In this document: piece after piece, positions 1 through 5,447 of the stretch
Position numbering within the stretch: position 1 is the stretch's first letter
Layout: every line of letters begins with the position of its first letter
Source of the DNA: Candidatus Latescibacterota bacterium
Lineage (GTDB): Bacteria; Latescibacterota; MVCY01
NCBI GenBank assembly: GCA_030608245.1
Contig: JAUWEO010000131.1
Coordinates: forward strand, 1 to 5,447
DNA: 5,447 bases
Reading direction: 5' to 3'
Program-made: the position numbers and the translations under genes
The notes under the pieces: model-generated
Seen by the model: only the letters and a program-made list of their open reading frames with translations
What the model was told of the DNA's origin: nothing
Databases searched by the model: none

Positions 1-1154
1 ACAGGCCTGGAGAGAGGGAAAACCACCCTAGTGAAAATTTTGAACTCCGAGGCCCCATCCAGCCGCGCGGCCTCGAACAGATCCTTCGGGAGCTGATCGA
101 AGAATCCTTTAAAGAGGAGTATGGAGAGCCCCCAGGCGGTGTAGGGAAGGATCAGTGGCAGATAGCAGAGCAGGGGATGCAGACCCCTTCTGATCAGCGG
201 ATGGATATACCCGGGCAGTTCGGGATCCAGCAGGTTAATTGTGGGCAGGGCGATCTGGGTGAAGGGAATGTGGGCCATGGGGAACGCCTTCATCCGCAGA
301 TAGAGGGGCATGAACAACAACAGTGGGGGAATCATAATCGTTGCCAGGAAAAATAGCAGCAGATAGCGGGACAAGGCTGGTCCCAGCAGTTTGGAAAGGG
401 CATAGGCCGCTAAGGAGCTGATGAAAAGCTGAAGAACGACGGTGGTTCCTGCCACGAAGAGACTGTTGAAGATGAACCGCCCCAAGCTGAGCTTGGTGCT
501 CATTGTCTCATACATGTAAAACCACGCTGAGAGAAAGGCGTCGAAAAAACGCCAGAAGGACTTTCGGATCCGCACGGTCTGAACCTGAGCCCTCAGGTTC
601 TGCTTCCCGAGAAAGCCCTTCAGCGAGCGTTCTTGATCCGCAAAGGCGCCTCCCCCCACATCTGAAGGGACTTCCTCCGACATTATAAACCGATGCTCAA
701 TGCCCACCATCAGCTCTTCGGCATGACGGGACAGCATCTCTTCATCTAAAACCGCCGCAATGACATTCCTCTCTTTTTGGTGCTTGATTTTGTAGGATGG
801 GCCTTGGCACTCAAAGATCTTCTTCCCCCTCGATACAGAAGTCACCTCCACTCCCCAAATGCTTTCCCTGCCGTACTGATCCCAGGTCATCCACGTCGCC
901 ACCGCCGCGTCCCGAATCACCTCCTTGTTGGAAGGGGATTGCCCCCCATAGTCCAAAACGATGGATGCCACTCTTGGTGGCTCTGGGATCCACTGAGGAG
1001 GCATCCTGAACACCGACACCCGATTCTTGCATGCCGAGGAGAGCATCCATCCAAAGGGAGTCAGCAGCCCCAATATCCACAGTATCGTTACCGCATAGAA
1101 GACTCCCAAAAGAACCCGCTCCCTGGCTGTCCTTCCTGTCCTGCGGATTATCAA
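1..1154 (-). CDS. MalG/UgpE-type carbohydrate ABC transporter permease with enlarged periplasmic loops (3' end beyond window)
   Basis: Inner-membrane permease subunit of a CUT1-type importer. I translated the minus strand by hand and found 384 codons with no stop, running off the left edge. Segment 1 is at about residues 14-38. It is followed by the family-like FRMPPQWIPEPP at 49-60. Segment 2 (FNSLFVAGTTVVLQLF onward) is at about 229-252, segment 3 at about 262-287 and segment 4 at about 329-348. The cytoplasmic coupling loop starts at E361 as EAARLDGASEF and ends in PLSRP, matching the EAA-x3-G signature that contacts the ATPase. Family members usually have this loop near residues 185-195, so about 170 residues are extra. 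They lie at about 61-228 and 288-328, both predicted periplasmic. The start is taken as TTG at 1154 because TAAGGAG lies six bases upstream. An in-frame ATG at 1160 directly abuts that site and is the alternative. The missing end should hold segments 5 and 6. The substrate is unknown, probably a sugar or sugar-like solute. Confidence 0.9.
   Translation of the reverse strand, partial: MIIRRTGRTARERVLLGVFYAVTILWILGLLTPFGWMLSSACKNRVSVFRMPPQWIPEPPRVASIVLDYGGQSPSNKEVIRDAAVATWMTWDQYGRESIWGVEVTSVSRGKKIFECQGPSYKIKHQKERNVIAAVLDEEMLSRHAEELMVGIEHRFIMSEEVPSDVGGGAFADQERSLKGFLGKQNLRAQVQTVRIRKSFWRFFDAFLSAWFYMYETMSTKLSLGRFIFNSLFVAGTTVVLQLFISSLAAYALSKLLGPALSRYLLLFFLATIMIPPLLLFMPLYLRMKAFPMAHIPFTQIALPTINLLDPELPGYIHPLIRRGLHPLLCYLPLILPYTAWGLSILLFKGFFDQLPKDLFEAARLDGASEFKIFTRVVFPLSRP
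581..600. repeat. Near-perfect 20-base palindrome inside the permease insert
   Basis: GAACCTGAG and CTCAGGTTC are exact reverse complements separated by two bases (CC on the plus strand). The palindrome lies inside the coding region of the MalG-type permease, across residues N186 to V191, in the unusual inserted segment. It could fold as a 9-base-pair hairpin in RNA, but with only a two-base centre the helix would have to open at the tip. Its function is unknown. Confidence 0.6.
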
Positions 1155-1230
1155 GGTCATCTCCTTATCGCTAAGTAGAGGTGTCCCGTGTGTACACCCC
1201 TTGTTTCGGGGCAGATATCCGGGTCTAGTC
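1155..1230 (-). other. Permease-permease intergenic gap with small inverted repeats
   Basis: This is the 76-base spacer between the two permease genes. Apart from the ribosome-binding site it contains CCCC-GAAACAA-GGGG (1211-1197), a possible 4-base-pair hairpin. It also holds the 8-base palindrome GTGTACAC (1197-1190), and GGTGT (1198-1194) facing ACACC (1184-1180). These structures overlap and could be alternatives. There is no U-run after them, so they do not make an intrinsic terminator. The spacing fits co-transcription of the two subunits. Confidence 0.35.
1161..1167 (-). promoter_or_regulatory. Strong Shine-Dalgarno site deciding a TTG start
   Basis: On the minus strand TAAGGAG is followed by six bases (ATGACC) and then TTG at 1154-1152, an ideal spacing. 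The ATG at 1160-1158 is in the same frame but has zero spacing to the site. No other ATG, GTG or TTG occurs in this frame between the upstream permease stop and here. TTG initiation is therefore favoured, although ATG cannot be excluded. Confidence 0.65.
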
Positions 1231-2094
1231 CTAATCCGAGAGCTTCGAGATCCGTAATTGGAGTGCTGTCACTACAAATACGGCTATGAACATGACCAAA
1301 GCGATGGCTGATGCGTATCCCATCCGATAGTTCTCGAACGCGTAGCGGTAGATAAGCAGGGTGATCACCCGGGTGGAATCCACCGGCCCGCCGCCTGTCA
1401 ATACAAAGATCTGGTCGAAGATCTGAAACCCTATGCCCAAGACCAAGATGAACTGGATGAGGATCACAAACTTGATCCGGGGCAGAAGGATATAGCGCAG
1501 TTTGTTGAAGGGCCCTGCCCCATCGATTTCCGCGGACTCAAAAAGTTGAGCCGGGACGCCCTGAATAGCTGAGAGATACACCAGCACTCCCATTCCTCCG
1601 CCCAAGATCCCCGGCAGCATGATGGAAAATTTGGCCAGTCCTGGGTTGCCCAACCAATCCTGGGAACTGATGCCCAGATAGCCCACCAAGGTATTCAGCA
1701 GACCGTACTCCGGGTTGTAGATCCACTTCCACAGGATCAGAGCGGCCATCGGCGGCACCACCAAGGGCAGAAGATAGCACACCCGGAACAGATGCTGCCC
1801 TCTACCGATCTCCCCCAGCATAATGGCCTGGGCCAACGGCGTCCAGAATCCCAAAATCAGTCCCAAGAAGAACAGGATGAAGTTGTTCTTCCAGGCGATC
1901 CAGAAAAGTGAGGAGGTAAATGCCTCCTTAAAATGTTTCAACCCCACGAACTCGCCCGGGGGGTTGATGATGCTCCACTCGTATAGGCTCATCCTGAAGG
2001 CCTGGAGCATTGGCATATACTTAAAGAGGATGAACACAACGATCGCAGGGAGCACGAAAACGATCCCTGTGAGGGTCTTTTTGGAGATCCTCAT
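1231..2094 (-). CDS. MalF/UgpA-type carbohydrate ABC transporter permease
   Basis: Inner-membrane permease subunit, 287 residues, a normal length for the short UgpA-like branch, without the MalF P2 domain. Six hydrophobic segments are seen at about 9-28, 71-93, 104-124, 157-177, 207-230 and 262-281. The coupling loop is at about 186-210, with ESAEIDGAG in place of the usual EAA-x3-G start and ILLPRIK at the end, so the second position is Ser, not Ala. The stretch FVLTGGGPVDST followed by IYRYAF and MGYASAIA (about 230-266) is typical of this family and of CUT1 sugar or glycerol-phosphate importers. The ATG start at 2094 follows GGAG at 2109-2106 with 11 bases between, a slightly long spacing. 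The gene sits 72 bases after the binding-protein gene and 76 before the second permease, with which it should form the transmembrane heterodimer. The substrate cannot be read from the sequence. Confidence 0.93.
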   Translation of the reverse strand: MRISKKTLTGIVFVLPAIVVFILFKYMPMLQAFRMSLYEWSIINPPGEFVGLKHFKEAFTSSLFWIAWKNNFILFFLGLILGFWTPLAQAIMLGEIGRGQHLFRVCYLLPLVVPPMAALILWKWIYNPEYGLLNTLVGYLGISSQDWLGNPGLAKFSIMLPGILGGGMGVLVYLSAIQGVPAQLFESAEIDGAGPFNKLRYILLPRIKFVILIQFILVLGIGFQIFDQIFVLTGGGPVDSTRVITLLIYRYAFENYRMGYASAIALVMFIAVFVVTALQLRISKLSD

Positions 2095-2166
2095 CGTCTA
2101 TGTCTCTCCGCTCGTTTTACATCAGACCACTCTAACCCATTTGGAGCCGAGTTCACCCCATATATC

Positions 2167-3546
2167 CTACCTCGTATGTCGCGCAACAAGCGCCTTGCGC
2201 CTTTTCTTCCTCTCAATCTCCGCATTGTAAGGCTCCACGACCTCTTTTTGAACGCGTTCTGCACATTTCATCAACTCCATCTTGGGGTTAGCCTCTGGGT
2301 CAACAAGCACTGCCTGGATCGGCCGGGCCAGATATGGCTCGATGCGGTCTTTCAGATAATACTCCATCCGCCCGTGCTTTAACGAGGTCATGGATGCCTC
2401 CCCCCATTCCTCGGGGACTGTCAGATAATCCCCCACCCTCAGATCTTTGTAGAATGAGGCGATTGGATATCGGAGGTTCGCCTGCTCCATCATCTTGAGT
2501 TTGTTGATCTGAGCCTCCTTGGAGCTCATAAACCGAATGTACTCCCAGGCAGCCTTCTGTTTAACCTTCGAAGATCGAGGATTAATGATGTAAAATGCTC
2601 CGCCGATCTGGGTAGCGTGTATGCCTGTGGGCCCTGCTGGCAAAGGGGCTATGCCGATTTGTTCCGGCCTCAGCCCCTCGTTCAGGAAATCCCCCACCCA
2701 TTCGGGGGAACTTAGGATCATCGCCGCTCTACCGTGGAGAAAATCTCTCCTGTTGGACTCGTAGTCCTGGAGCGGATTCGGCTGGACGCACCTGTACTTC
2801 CACCTGAGATCCTGGTAATATTGGAGGGCTTGGACTGCGGGCTCCTCGGTGAAGCGAATTTTGCACTTCCCATCCGGCAGTTTTTCCGTTACCTCTCCGC
2901 CAGCTTGCCAGACGTAGTTCTCCCAGTGCCAACTTGCCCACTCCTGGCCCAGCATCGCAAGGCCATAACGATGCTTGCCCTGATCCGTCAATCTCCGTGC
3001 ATACTCCACAAACTCCTTCCAGTTGCGAGGTGGCCGCTTCGGATCCAAACCCACCTCCTCGAAAAGATCCTTCCTGTAAAACAGCGCCATCACATAAAGC
3101 TCGCTGGGCACGCCATATACGTGCCCATCCTTCTTCGCCGGGGCAAAGGCCGCTTCCACCGCATCCTTAAACTGCGGATCCTTCTCTATATAGTCATCCA
3201 AGGGCAGGCAAAACCCCTGATCGATCCACAGCGGAATAGTCGGAAAATAGGCTGCATCATAGCAGTCAGGAGCGTTGTCGCCCGCCACGGCTGTGGTGAA
3301 GGCCAATCTGGAATCAGTGGCCTTTCCCCCTCGCCTTCGCCTGCGAACCTCAATCTGGGGGAACCGCTCGTCGAACTCCCGCTGAAGAACCCCTCTGATC
3401 TGTTCACTGATAGTGTTGTCCGGTTCATCCCAGGTAGTGATCCGCACCTGCCGGCCCGTCTCCTCGTATCTCTCCGAGCAGGCTAAGCAGGCTAAGATCA
3501 GAAAAATTGCCGGATAGGCTATCCTCTTTATCTGATATCTTTTCAT
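2167..3546 (-). CDS. Family 1 extracellular solute-binding lipoprotein of a CUT1-type ABC importer
   Basis: The protein has 459 residues, within the usual range. It captures the solute in the periplasm and delivers it to the permease pair encoded just downstream. The N-terminus is a lipoprotein signal: a basic MKRYQIKR, a hydrophobic stretch at 9-19 and a lipobox ending at C20 (ILAC) or possibly C23. The first strand reads VRITTWDEPD (34-43). Family-like blocks follow: YGVPSELYVMALFYRKDLFEEVG (split at 144-166), PPRNWKEFVEYARRLT (172-187), GRAAMILSSPEWV (272-284) and a QIGGAFYIINPRSSK block (313-327). An aromatic cluster, W203, W206, W208, Y211 and W213, would suit stacking against a sugar ring. 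Oddities are a run of five arginines at 68-72 and a basic C-terminal tail. The ATG at 3546 is the only sensible start, since an in-frame TAG lies close upstream. It has no well-spaced ribosome-binding site, only AGGA 16 bases away. Confidence 0.94.
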   Translation of the reverse strand: MKRYQIKRIAYPAIFLILACLACSERYEETGRQVRITTWDEPDNTISEQIRGVLQREFDERFPQIEVRRRRRGGKATDSRLAFTTAVAGDNAPDCYDAAYFPTIPLWIDQGFCLPLDDYIEKDPQFKDAVEAAFAPAKKDGHVYGVPSELYVMALFYRKDLFEEVGLDPKRPPRNWKEFVEYARRLTDQGKHRYGLAMLGQEWASWHWENYVWQAGGEVTEKLPDGKCKIRFTEEPAVQALQYYQDLRWKYRCVQPNPLQDYESNRRDFLHGRAAMILSSPEWVGDFLNEGLRPEQIGIAPLPAGPTGIHATQIGGAFYIINPRSSKVKQKAAWEYIRFMSSKEAQINKLKMMEQANLRYPIASFYKDLRVGDYLTVPEEWGEASMTSLKHGRMEYYLKDRIEPYLARPIQAVLVDPEANPKMELMKCAERVQKEVVEPYNAEIERKKRRKALVARHTR

Positions 3547-3569
3547 AATAGGTAAAGGAATTTCCTATT
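3547..3569 (-). promoter_or_regulatory. Inverted repeat abutting the binding-protein start codon
   Basis: Reading the minus strand, AATAGG (3569-3564) and CCTATT (3552-3547) are exact complements around an 11-base loop, and the second arm touches the ATG at 3546. A second, mutually exclusive hairpin, AGGAA/TTCCT (3566-3562 and 3560-3556), uses the same AGGA. That AGGA is the only Shine-Dalgarno-like sequence upstream of the gene. The element could be an RNA hairpin controlling translation or a DNA operator. The role is inferred from position only. Confidence 0.35.
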
Positions 3570-3586
3570 CGCTCTGGATCATCTTC

Positions 3587-3650
3587 GGGGAAGAAGGGAG
3601 AAAAACAGAGGAGAGAAAGAAACAGAAAAATCTGATAAGGAGGCAAGGGG
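3587..3650 (-). promoter_or_regulatory. C-rich, G-poor polypyrimidine tract, candidate Rho-utilisation site
   Basis: In the minus-strand transcript this 64-base stretch has 57 pyrimidines, with 25 C, 32 T, 4 G and 3 A by hand count. It begins one base after the stop codon of the upstream gene. C-rich, G-poor, unstructured RNA is the known signature of Rho loading. The only hairpin seen is CAGA-TTTT-TCTG, too short for an intrinsic terminator although followed by a T-rich run. The tract may partly insulate the importer genes from the surface-protein gene. Confidence 0.35.
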
Positions 3651-3651
3651 A

Positions 3652-5447
3652 TTATTCCGGGCCTACATAGACTGTCGCAAAAGCTGTGGTGCTTGTCTCC
3701 GTCTGGCCTTCGAAACTCCTCTTGCTCCAGCGTACCCCAAGATTAGAGGTAAGCACGTATCCCATGTAGGCACACGAGTTAGAAAATTGACTGGCCAGAG
3801 TCCATTTCCGGAAGTCTTCCACAAACTCTGAGGGAGGTGGCTCAGGCTTTTTCAGCAGATTGTTAAAGATCTCATACTCAACGCCTGAATCCATCCAGAG
3901 CTGCCTGCTGAATCGATATTTGATGAGAAGAAAGAATATCTCCGATAGCTCTTTTGTCTTGAGCTTCCAGCGCTCAGTAGGATTTATGTATTTATACAGC
4001 TGTTTCCATTTCGGCTCGAAGATCAGGTCTTTTCGCAGAGGAATTTCATAGTCAGCCTTATTGATAATCCCTAAGAACTTCTCGTCGCGCTTCCCTTTCG
4101 CCTGCGAACCTTTTTGGTGGTAAAGCTCATATTTGAGCTTGTTTGTAAAGGGTAGGAACTTGGCATAATCAGCTTCAAGGTAAATCGTGCTTACAAAAGT
4201 GTTTTGAGCTATAAGCGGATCTGAGAAATCTTGTAGCATGCCTGCTGAGTAAGGTGGCTGAACCCACTGGATGAGATCATCTGGAATATTGTCCCGGACA
4301 TTCTTCGTGAACGCCATAAACTGAAGGCTCAGGTTTTGTCTGGGAAAATCCTTGCGCAGCGTCAAAAGCCCGTATACGGACTCATTTCTTCTGTTGCTGG
4401 CTATCAGATCCTCTCTGAGATACCCTGCCATAAGTCTGCTGCCAGGGAAAAGCTCCACACCTGTGTAAAGGTTATATCCTTGATGATCCCTTTTATAGGG
4501 ATAATCCGGTTCGGTATCGTTCTCGAACCGGTCTATTATAGTATTATTGTTCATATCAGTTCCAAAGAGGAATTCCGGAGGATCCACATCGTATCTCAGA
4601 AAAGGCTCAGTATAGTCGGGCTGGATGTTGTTGTTCTGGTTGAAATCCGATATCAGATCGTTGTTCTCATCCAAACCCGGAAAGACCTCACGGTCGGGAA
4701 TCTCCCCGGAATAGGGACCGGTATATCTTCTTCTCCAATCCGGATACTGATCCTGGTCGTCGTTGTCGTCCACGAACTCGTACAGATAGCCCGTCTTATT
4801 TTCGTAGTCTACAAAGCCCCCGTCAGGGATGAACATAGAGGTACAATAGTCTGGATCGATGCTGAAAGCCTCACCGTAAGCAAACCAAGGATAAATGCGC
4901 TGAGACGCTGCCAGGTAGAATGCCCTGGAACGGTCCGTTGCCAGGGCTTGATTTGTGCGAATATTCTGGTTGGGAAATCTTCTGAATCTTCTATTGATGA
5001 CATATTCTCCTTTAAAATTGAAACCTGCCAGGTCGCTCACCTCGAAGGTGATCCCGGCAACTTCATTCCCGGTAGGTAAGCCGTACTGGAACCGGATATA
5101 CTTCTGGTTCGATCCATCCTTTATGTTCCCATCGGCTCTGGTCACCAACAGAAAGGCTGGTTCTCCGGAGGCGTTCGTCTGCATGTTCGATGCCATTTCC
5201 ACCTTGTAATCATTGGCCAGTACGAGTCCGACCTCCACCTTGCGGATCTCTTTGAAATCTGTGATCTTATCCTCTACGCTGGGTCTGAAATCATGCTCGA
5301 TATCATAGGTGAGGGTAACGACATCGCCTCCGCTTGCCTCGAGCAGACCTCTGCGCCAGACCCCTCCTTCAAAGAGGCGTTTTTGTACGATCTCGGGATG
5401 TTCCACGCCGTCAATAAAGATTCTCTCCCGATAGAGCAAAGTCCCTC
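3652..5447 (-). CDS. Beta-strand-rich, probable outer-membrane or surface protein with Asp/Asn-rich calcium-type loops (5' end beyond window)
   Basis: Family not recognised. The frame is open to the right edge: GGG ACT TTG CTC TAT leads into YRERIF, so the TTG at 5439 is probably an internal codon and the true start and any signal peptide lie outside. Residues below count that TTG codon as 1, giving 595 to the TAA. Residues 1-150 alternate polar and hydrophobic residues like a beta-domain (for example VVTLTYDIEHDF, and VSDLAGFNFKGEYVINRRF near 135-152). Residues 222-315 are rich in Asp, Asn, Pro and Tyr and contain DDNDDQDQ, DENNDLISD and DMNNNTIID, resembling EF-hand or dockerin loops. Residues 320-595 consist of repeated amphipathic strands ending in TTAFATVYVGPE, compatible with a beta-barrel, though the classical terminal Phe is missing. 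It lies 105 bases upstream of the binding-protein gene. It could be an outer-membrane channel, a receptor or a surface sheet protein. Confidence 0.8.
   Translation of the reverse strand, partial: GTLLYRERIFIDGVEHPEIVQKRLFEGGVWRRGLLEASGGDVVTLTYDIEHDFRPSVEDKITDFKEIRKVEVGLVLANDYKVEMASNMQTNASGEPAFLLVTRADGNIKDGSNQKYIRFQYGLPTGNEVAGITFEVSDLAGFNFKGEYVINRRFRRFPNQNIRTNQALATDRSRAFYLAASQRIYPWFAYGEAFSIDPDYCTSMFIPDGGFVDYENKTGYLYEFVDDNDDQDQYPDWRRRYTGPYSGEIPDREVFPGLDENNDLISDFNQNNNIQPDYTEPFLRYDVDPPEFLFGTDMNNNTIIDRFENDTEPDYPYKRDHQGYNLYTGVELFPGSRLMAGYLREDLIASNRRNESVYGLLTLRKDFPRQNLSLQFMAFTKNVRDNIPDDLIQWVQPPYSAGMLQDFSDPLIAQNTFVSTIYLEADYAKFLPFTNKLKYELYHQKGSQAKGKRDEKFLGIINKADYEIPLRKDLIFEPKWKQLYKYINPTERWKLKTKELSEIFFLLIKYRFSRQLWMDSGVEYEIFNNLLKKPEPPPSEFVEDFRKWTLASQFSNSCAYMGYVLTSNLGVRWSKRSFEGQTETSTTAFATVYVGPE
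4501..4677 (-). repeat. Internal protein repeat of two EF-hand/dockerin-like loops
   Basis: Residues 255-276 (GLDENNDLISDF to QPDY) align with 293-313 (GTDMNNNTIIDRFE to EPDY), a period of 38 residues. About 10 of 21 aligned positions are identical, including the Asp, Asn, Ile and Asp of the loop and the closing PDY. The second copy fits the 12-position EF-hand loop best, with D295, N297, N299, D303 and E306. A looser acidic copy, DDNDDQDQYPDW, lies upstream at about 224-235. Calcium binding is inferred from these spacings. The central Gly of a canonical loop is absent. Confidence 0.5.

Noticed and set aside
777..1178. Plus-strand open frame of 133 codons and a minus-strand frame at 811-1080
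   Set aside because: Both overlap the MalG-type permease in other frames and give low-complexity products. The permease frame carries recognisable motifs on both sides of the region.
1..1230. Idea that the left region is non-coding or a broken permease
   Set aside because: Hand translation of the minus strand from TTG at 1154 gives 384 uninterrupted codons with MalG-type motifs at both ends, so it is an intact partial gene with insertions.
1404..1426. Direct repeat of AAGATCTG
   Set aside because: It reflects the repeated Gln-Ile-Phe in the QIFDQIF motif of the permease, so coding constraint explains it.
2734..3486. Plus-strand open frame of 250 codons
   Set aside because: It lies wholly antisense to the well-supported binding-protein gene, its product resembles no family I know, and it is Pro/Leu/Arg-rich as expected of a shadow frame.
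3616..3634. Intrinsic terminator after the surface-protein gene (CAGA-TTTT-TCTG followed by T-rich sequence)
   Set aside because: The stem has only four base pairs and a low GC content, too weak for an intrinsic terminator.
4336..5079. Plus-strand open frame of 247 codons
   Set aside because: It is antisense to the surface-protein gene, has no domain signature and no convincing ribosome-binding site. The Val/Ile-rich composition mirrors Asp/Asn codons on the other strand.
1..5447. tRNA, rRNA, CRISPR array, insertion sequence or attachment site
   Set aside because: I saw no cloverleaf, spaced direct-repeat array, terminal inverted repeats or transposase-like frame on either strand.

Overview
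The window holds one co-directional block of four genes, all on the minus strand, so transcription runs from high to low coordinates. The order is: the 3' part of a large surface or outer-membrane protein gene (5447 to 3652), a lipoprotein solute-binding protein (3546 to 2167), a MalF/UgpA-type permease (2094 to 1231), and the 5' part of a MalG/UgpE-type permease (1154 to 1, running off the left edge). The last three form a classical CUT1-type (carbohydrate uptake transporter 1) ABC importer cassette. No ATP-binding subunit is visible. It may lie further downstream, or a shared MsmK/UgpC-like ATPase elsewhere may serve the system, as is common for this transporter class.

Gaps are short (105, 72 and 76 bases), which fits one operon. 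The gap between the surface protein and the binding protein is unusual. Its RNA is almost entirely pyrimidine, C-rich and G-poor, and its last 23 bases form an inverted repeat that abuts the binding-protein start codon. This is the likeliest place for differential expression or Rho-type attenuation.

The most unusual gene is the left-most one. It has no stop across 384 codons, and its best ribosome-binding site points to a TTG start. It keeps MalG-type landmarks: a first membrane segment followed by a PPQWIPEPP motif, an FNSLFVA second segment, and an EAARLDGAS coupling loop ending in PLSRP. However, the coupling loop begins near residue 361 instead of roughly 185 to 195. About 140 to 170 extra residues lie between membrane segments 1 and 2, and about 35 to 40 between segments 3 and 4. 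Both additions should face the periplasm, so this looks like a sugar-type permease with an added domain on the side that docks the binding protein. The idea is similar to the MalF P2 domain, but in the partner subunit and in another loop.

The right-most protein is beta-strand-rich. It carries Asp/Asn-rich, EF-hand- or dockerin-like loops, two of which form an internal repeat. It is probably surface or outer-membrane associated, but I do not recognise a named family. A possible model is an outer-membrane or surface component working with a periplasmic binding lipoprotein and an expanded permease pair to import a sugar-like solute. That link rests only on gene order.

The organism is probably a Gram-negative-type (diderm) bacterium of moderate GC. 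Arg AGG/AGA/CGG and Ile ATA codons are common, which is unlike enterics. The style of the genes recalls uncultured lineages such as Poribacteria or Latescibacteria, but this is an impression and not a search result. No RNA genes, mobile elements, CRISPR arrays or origins were seen.
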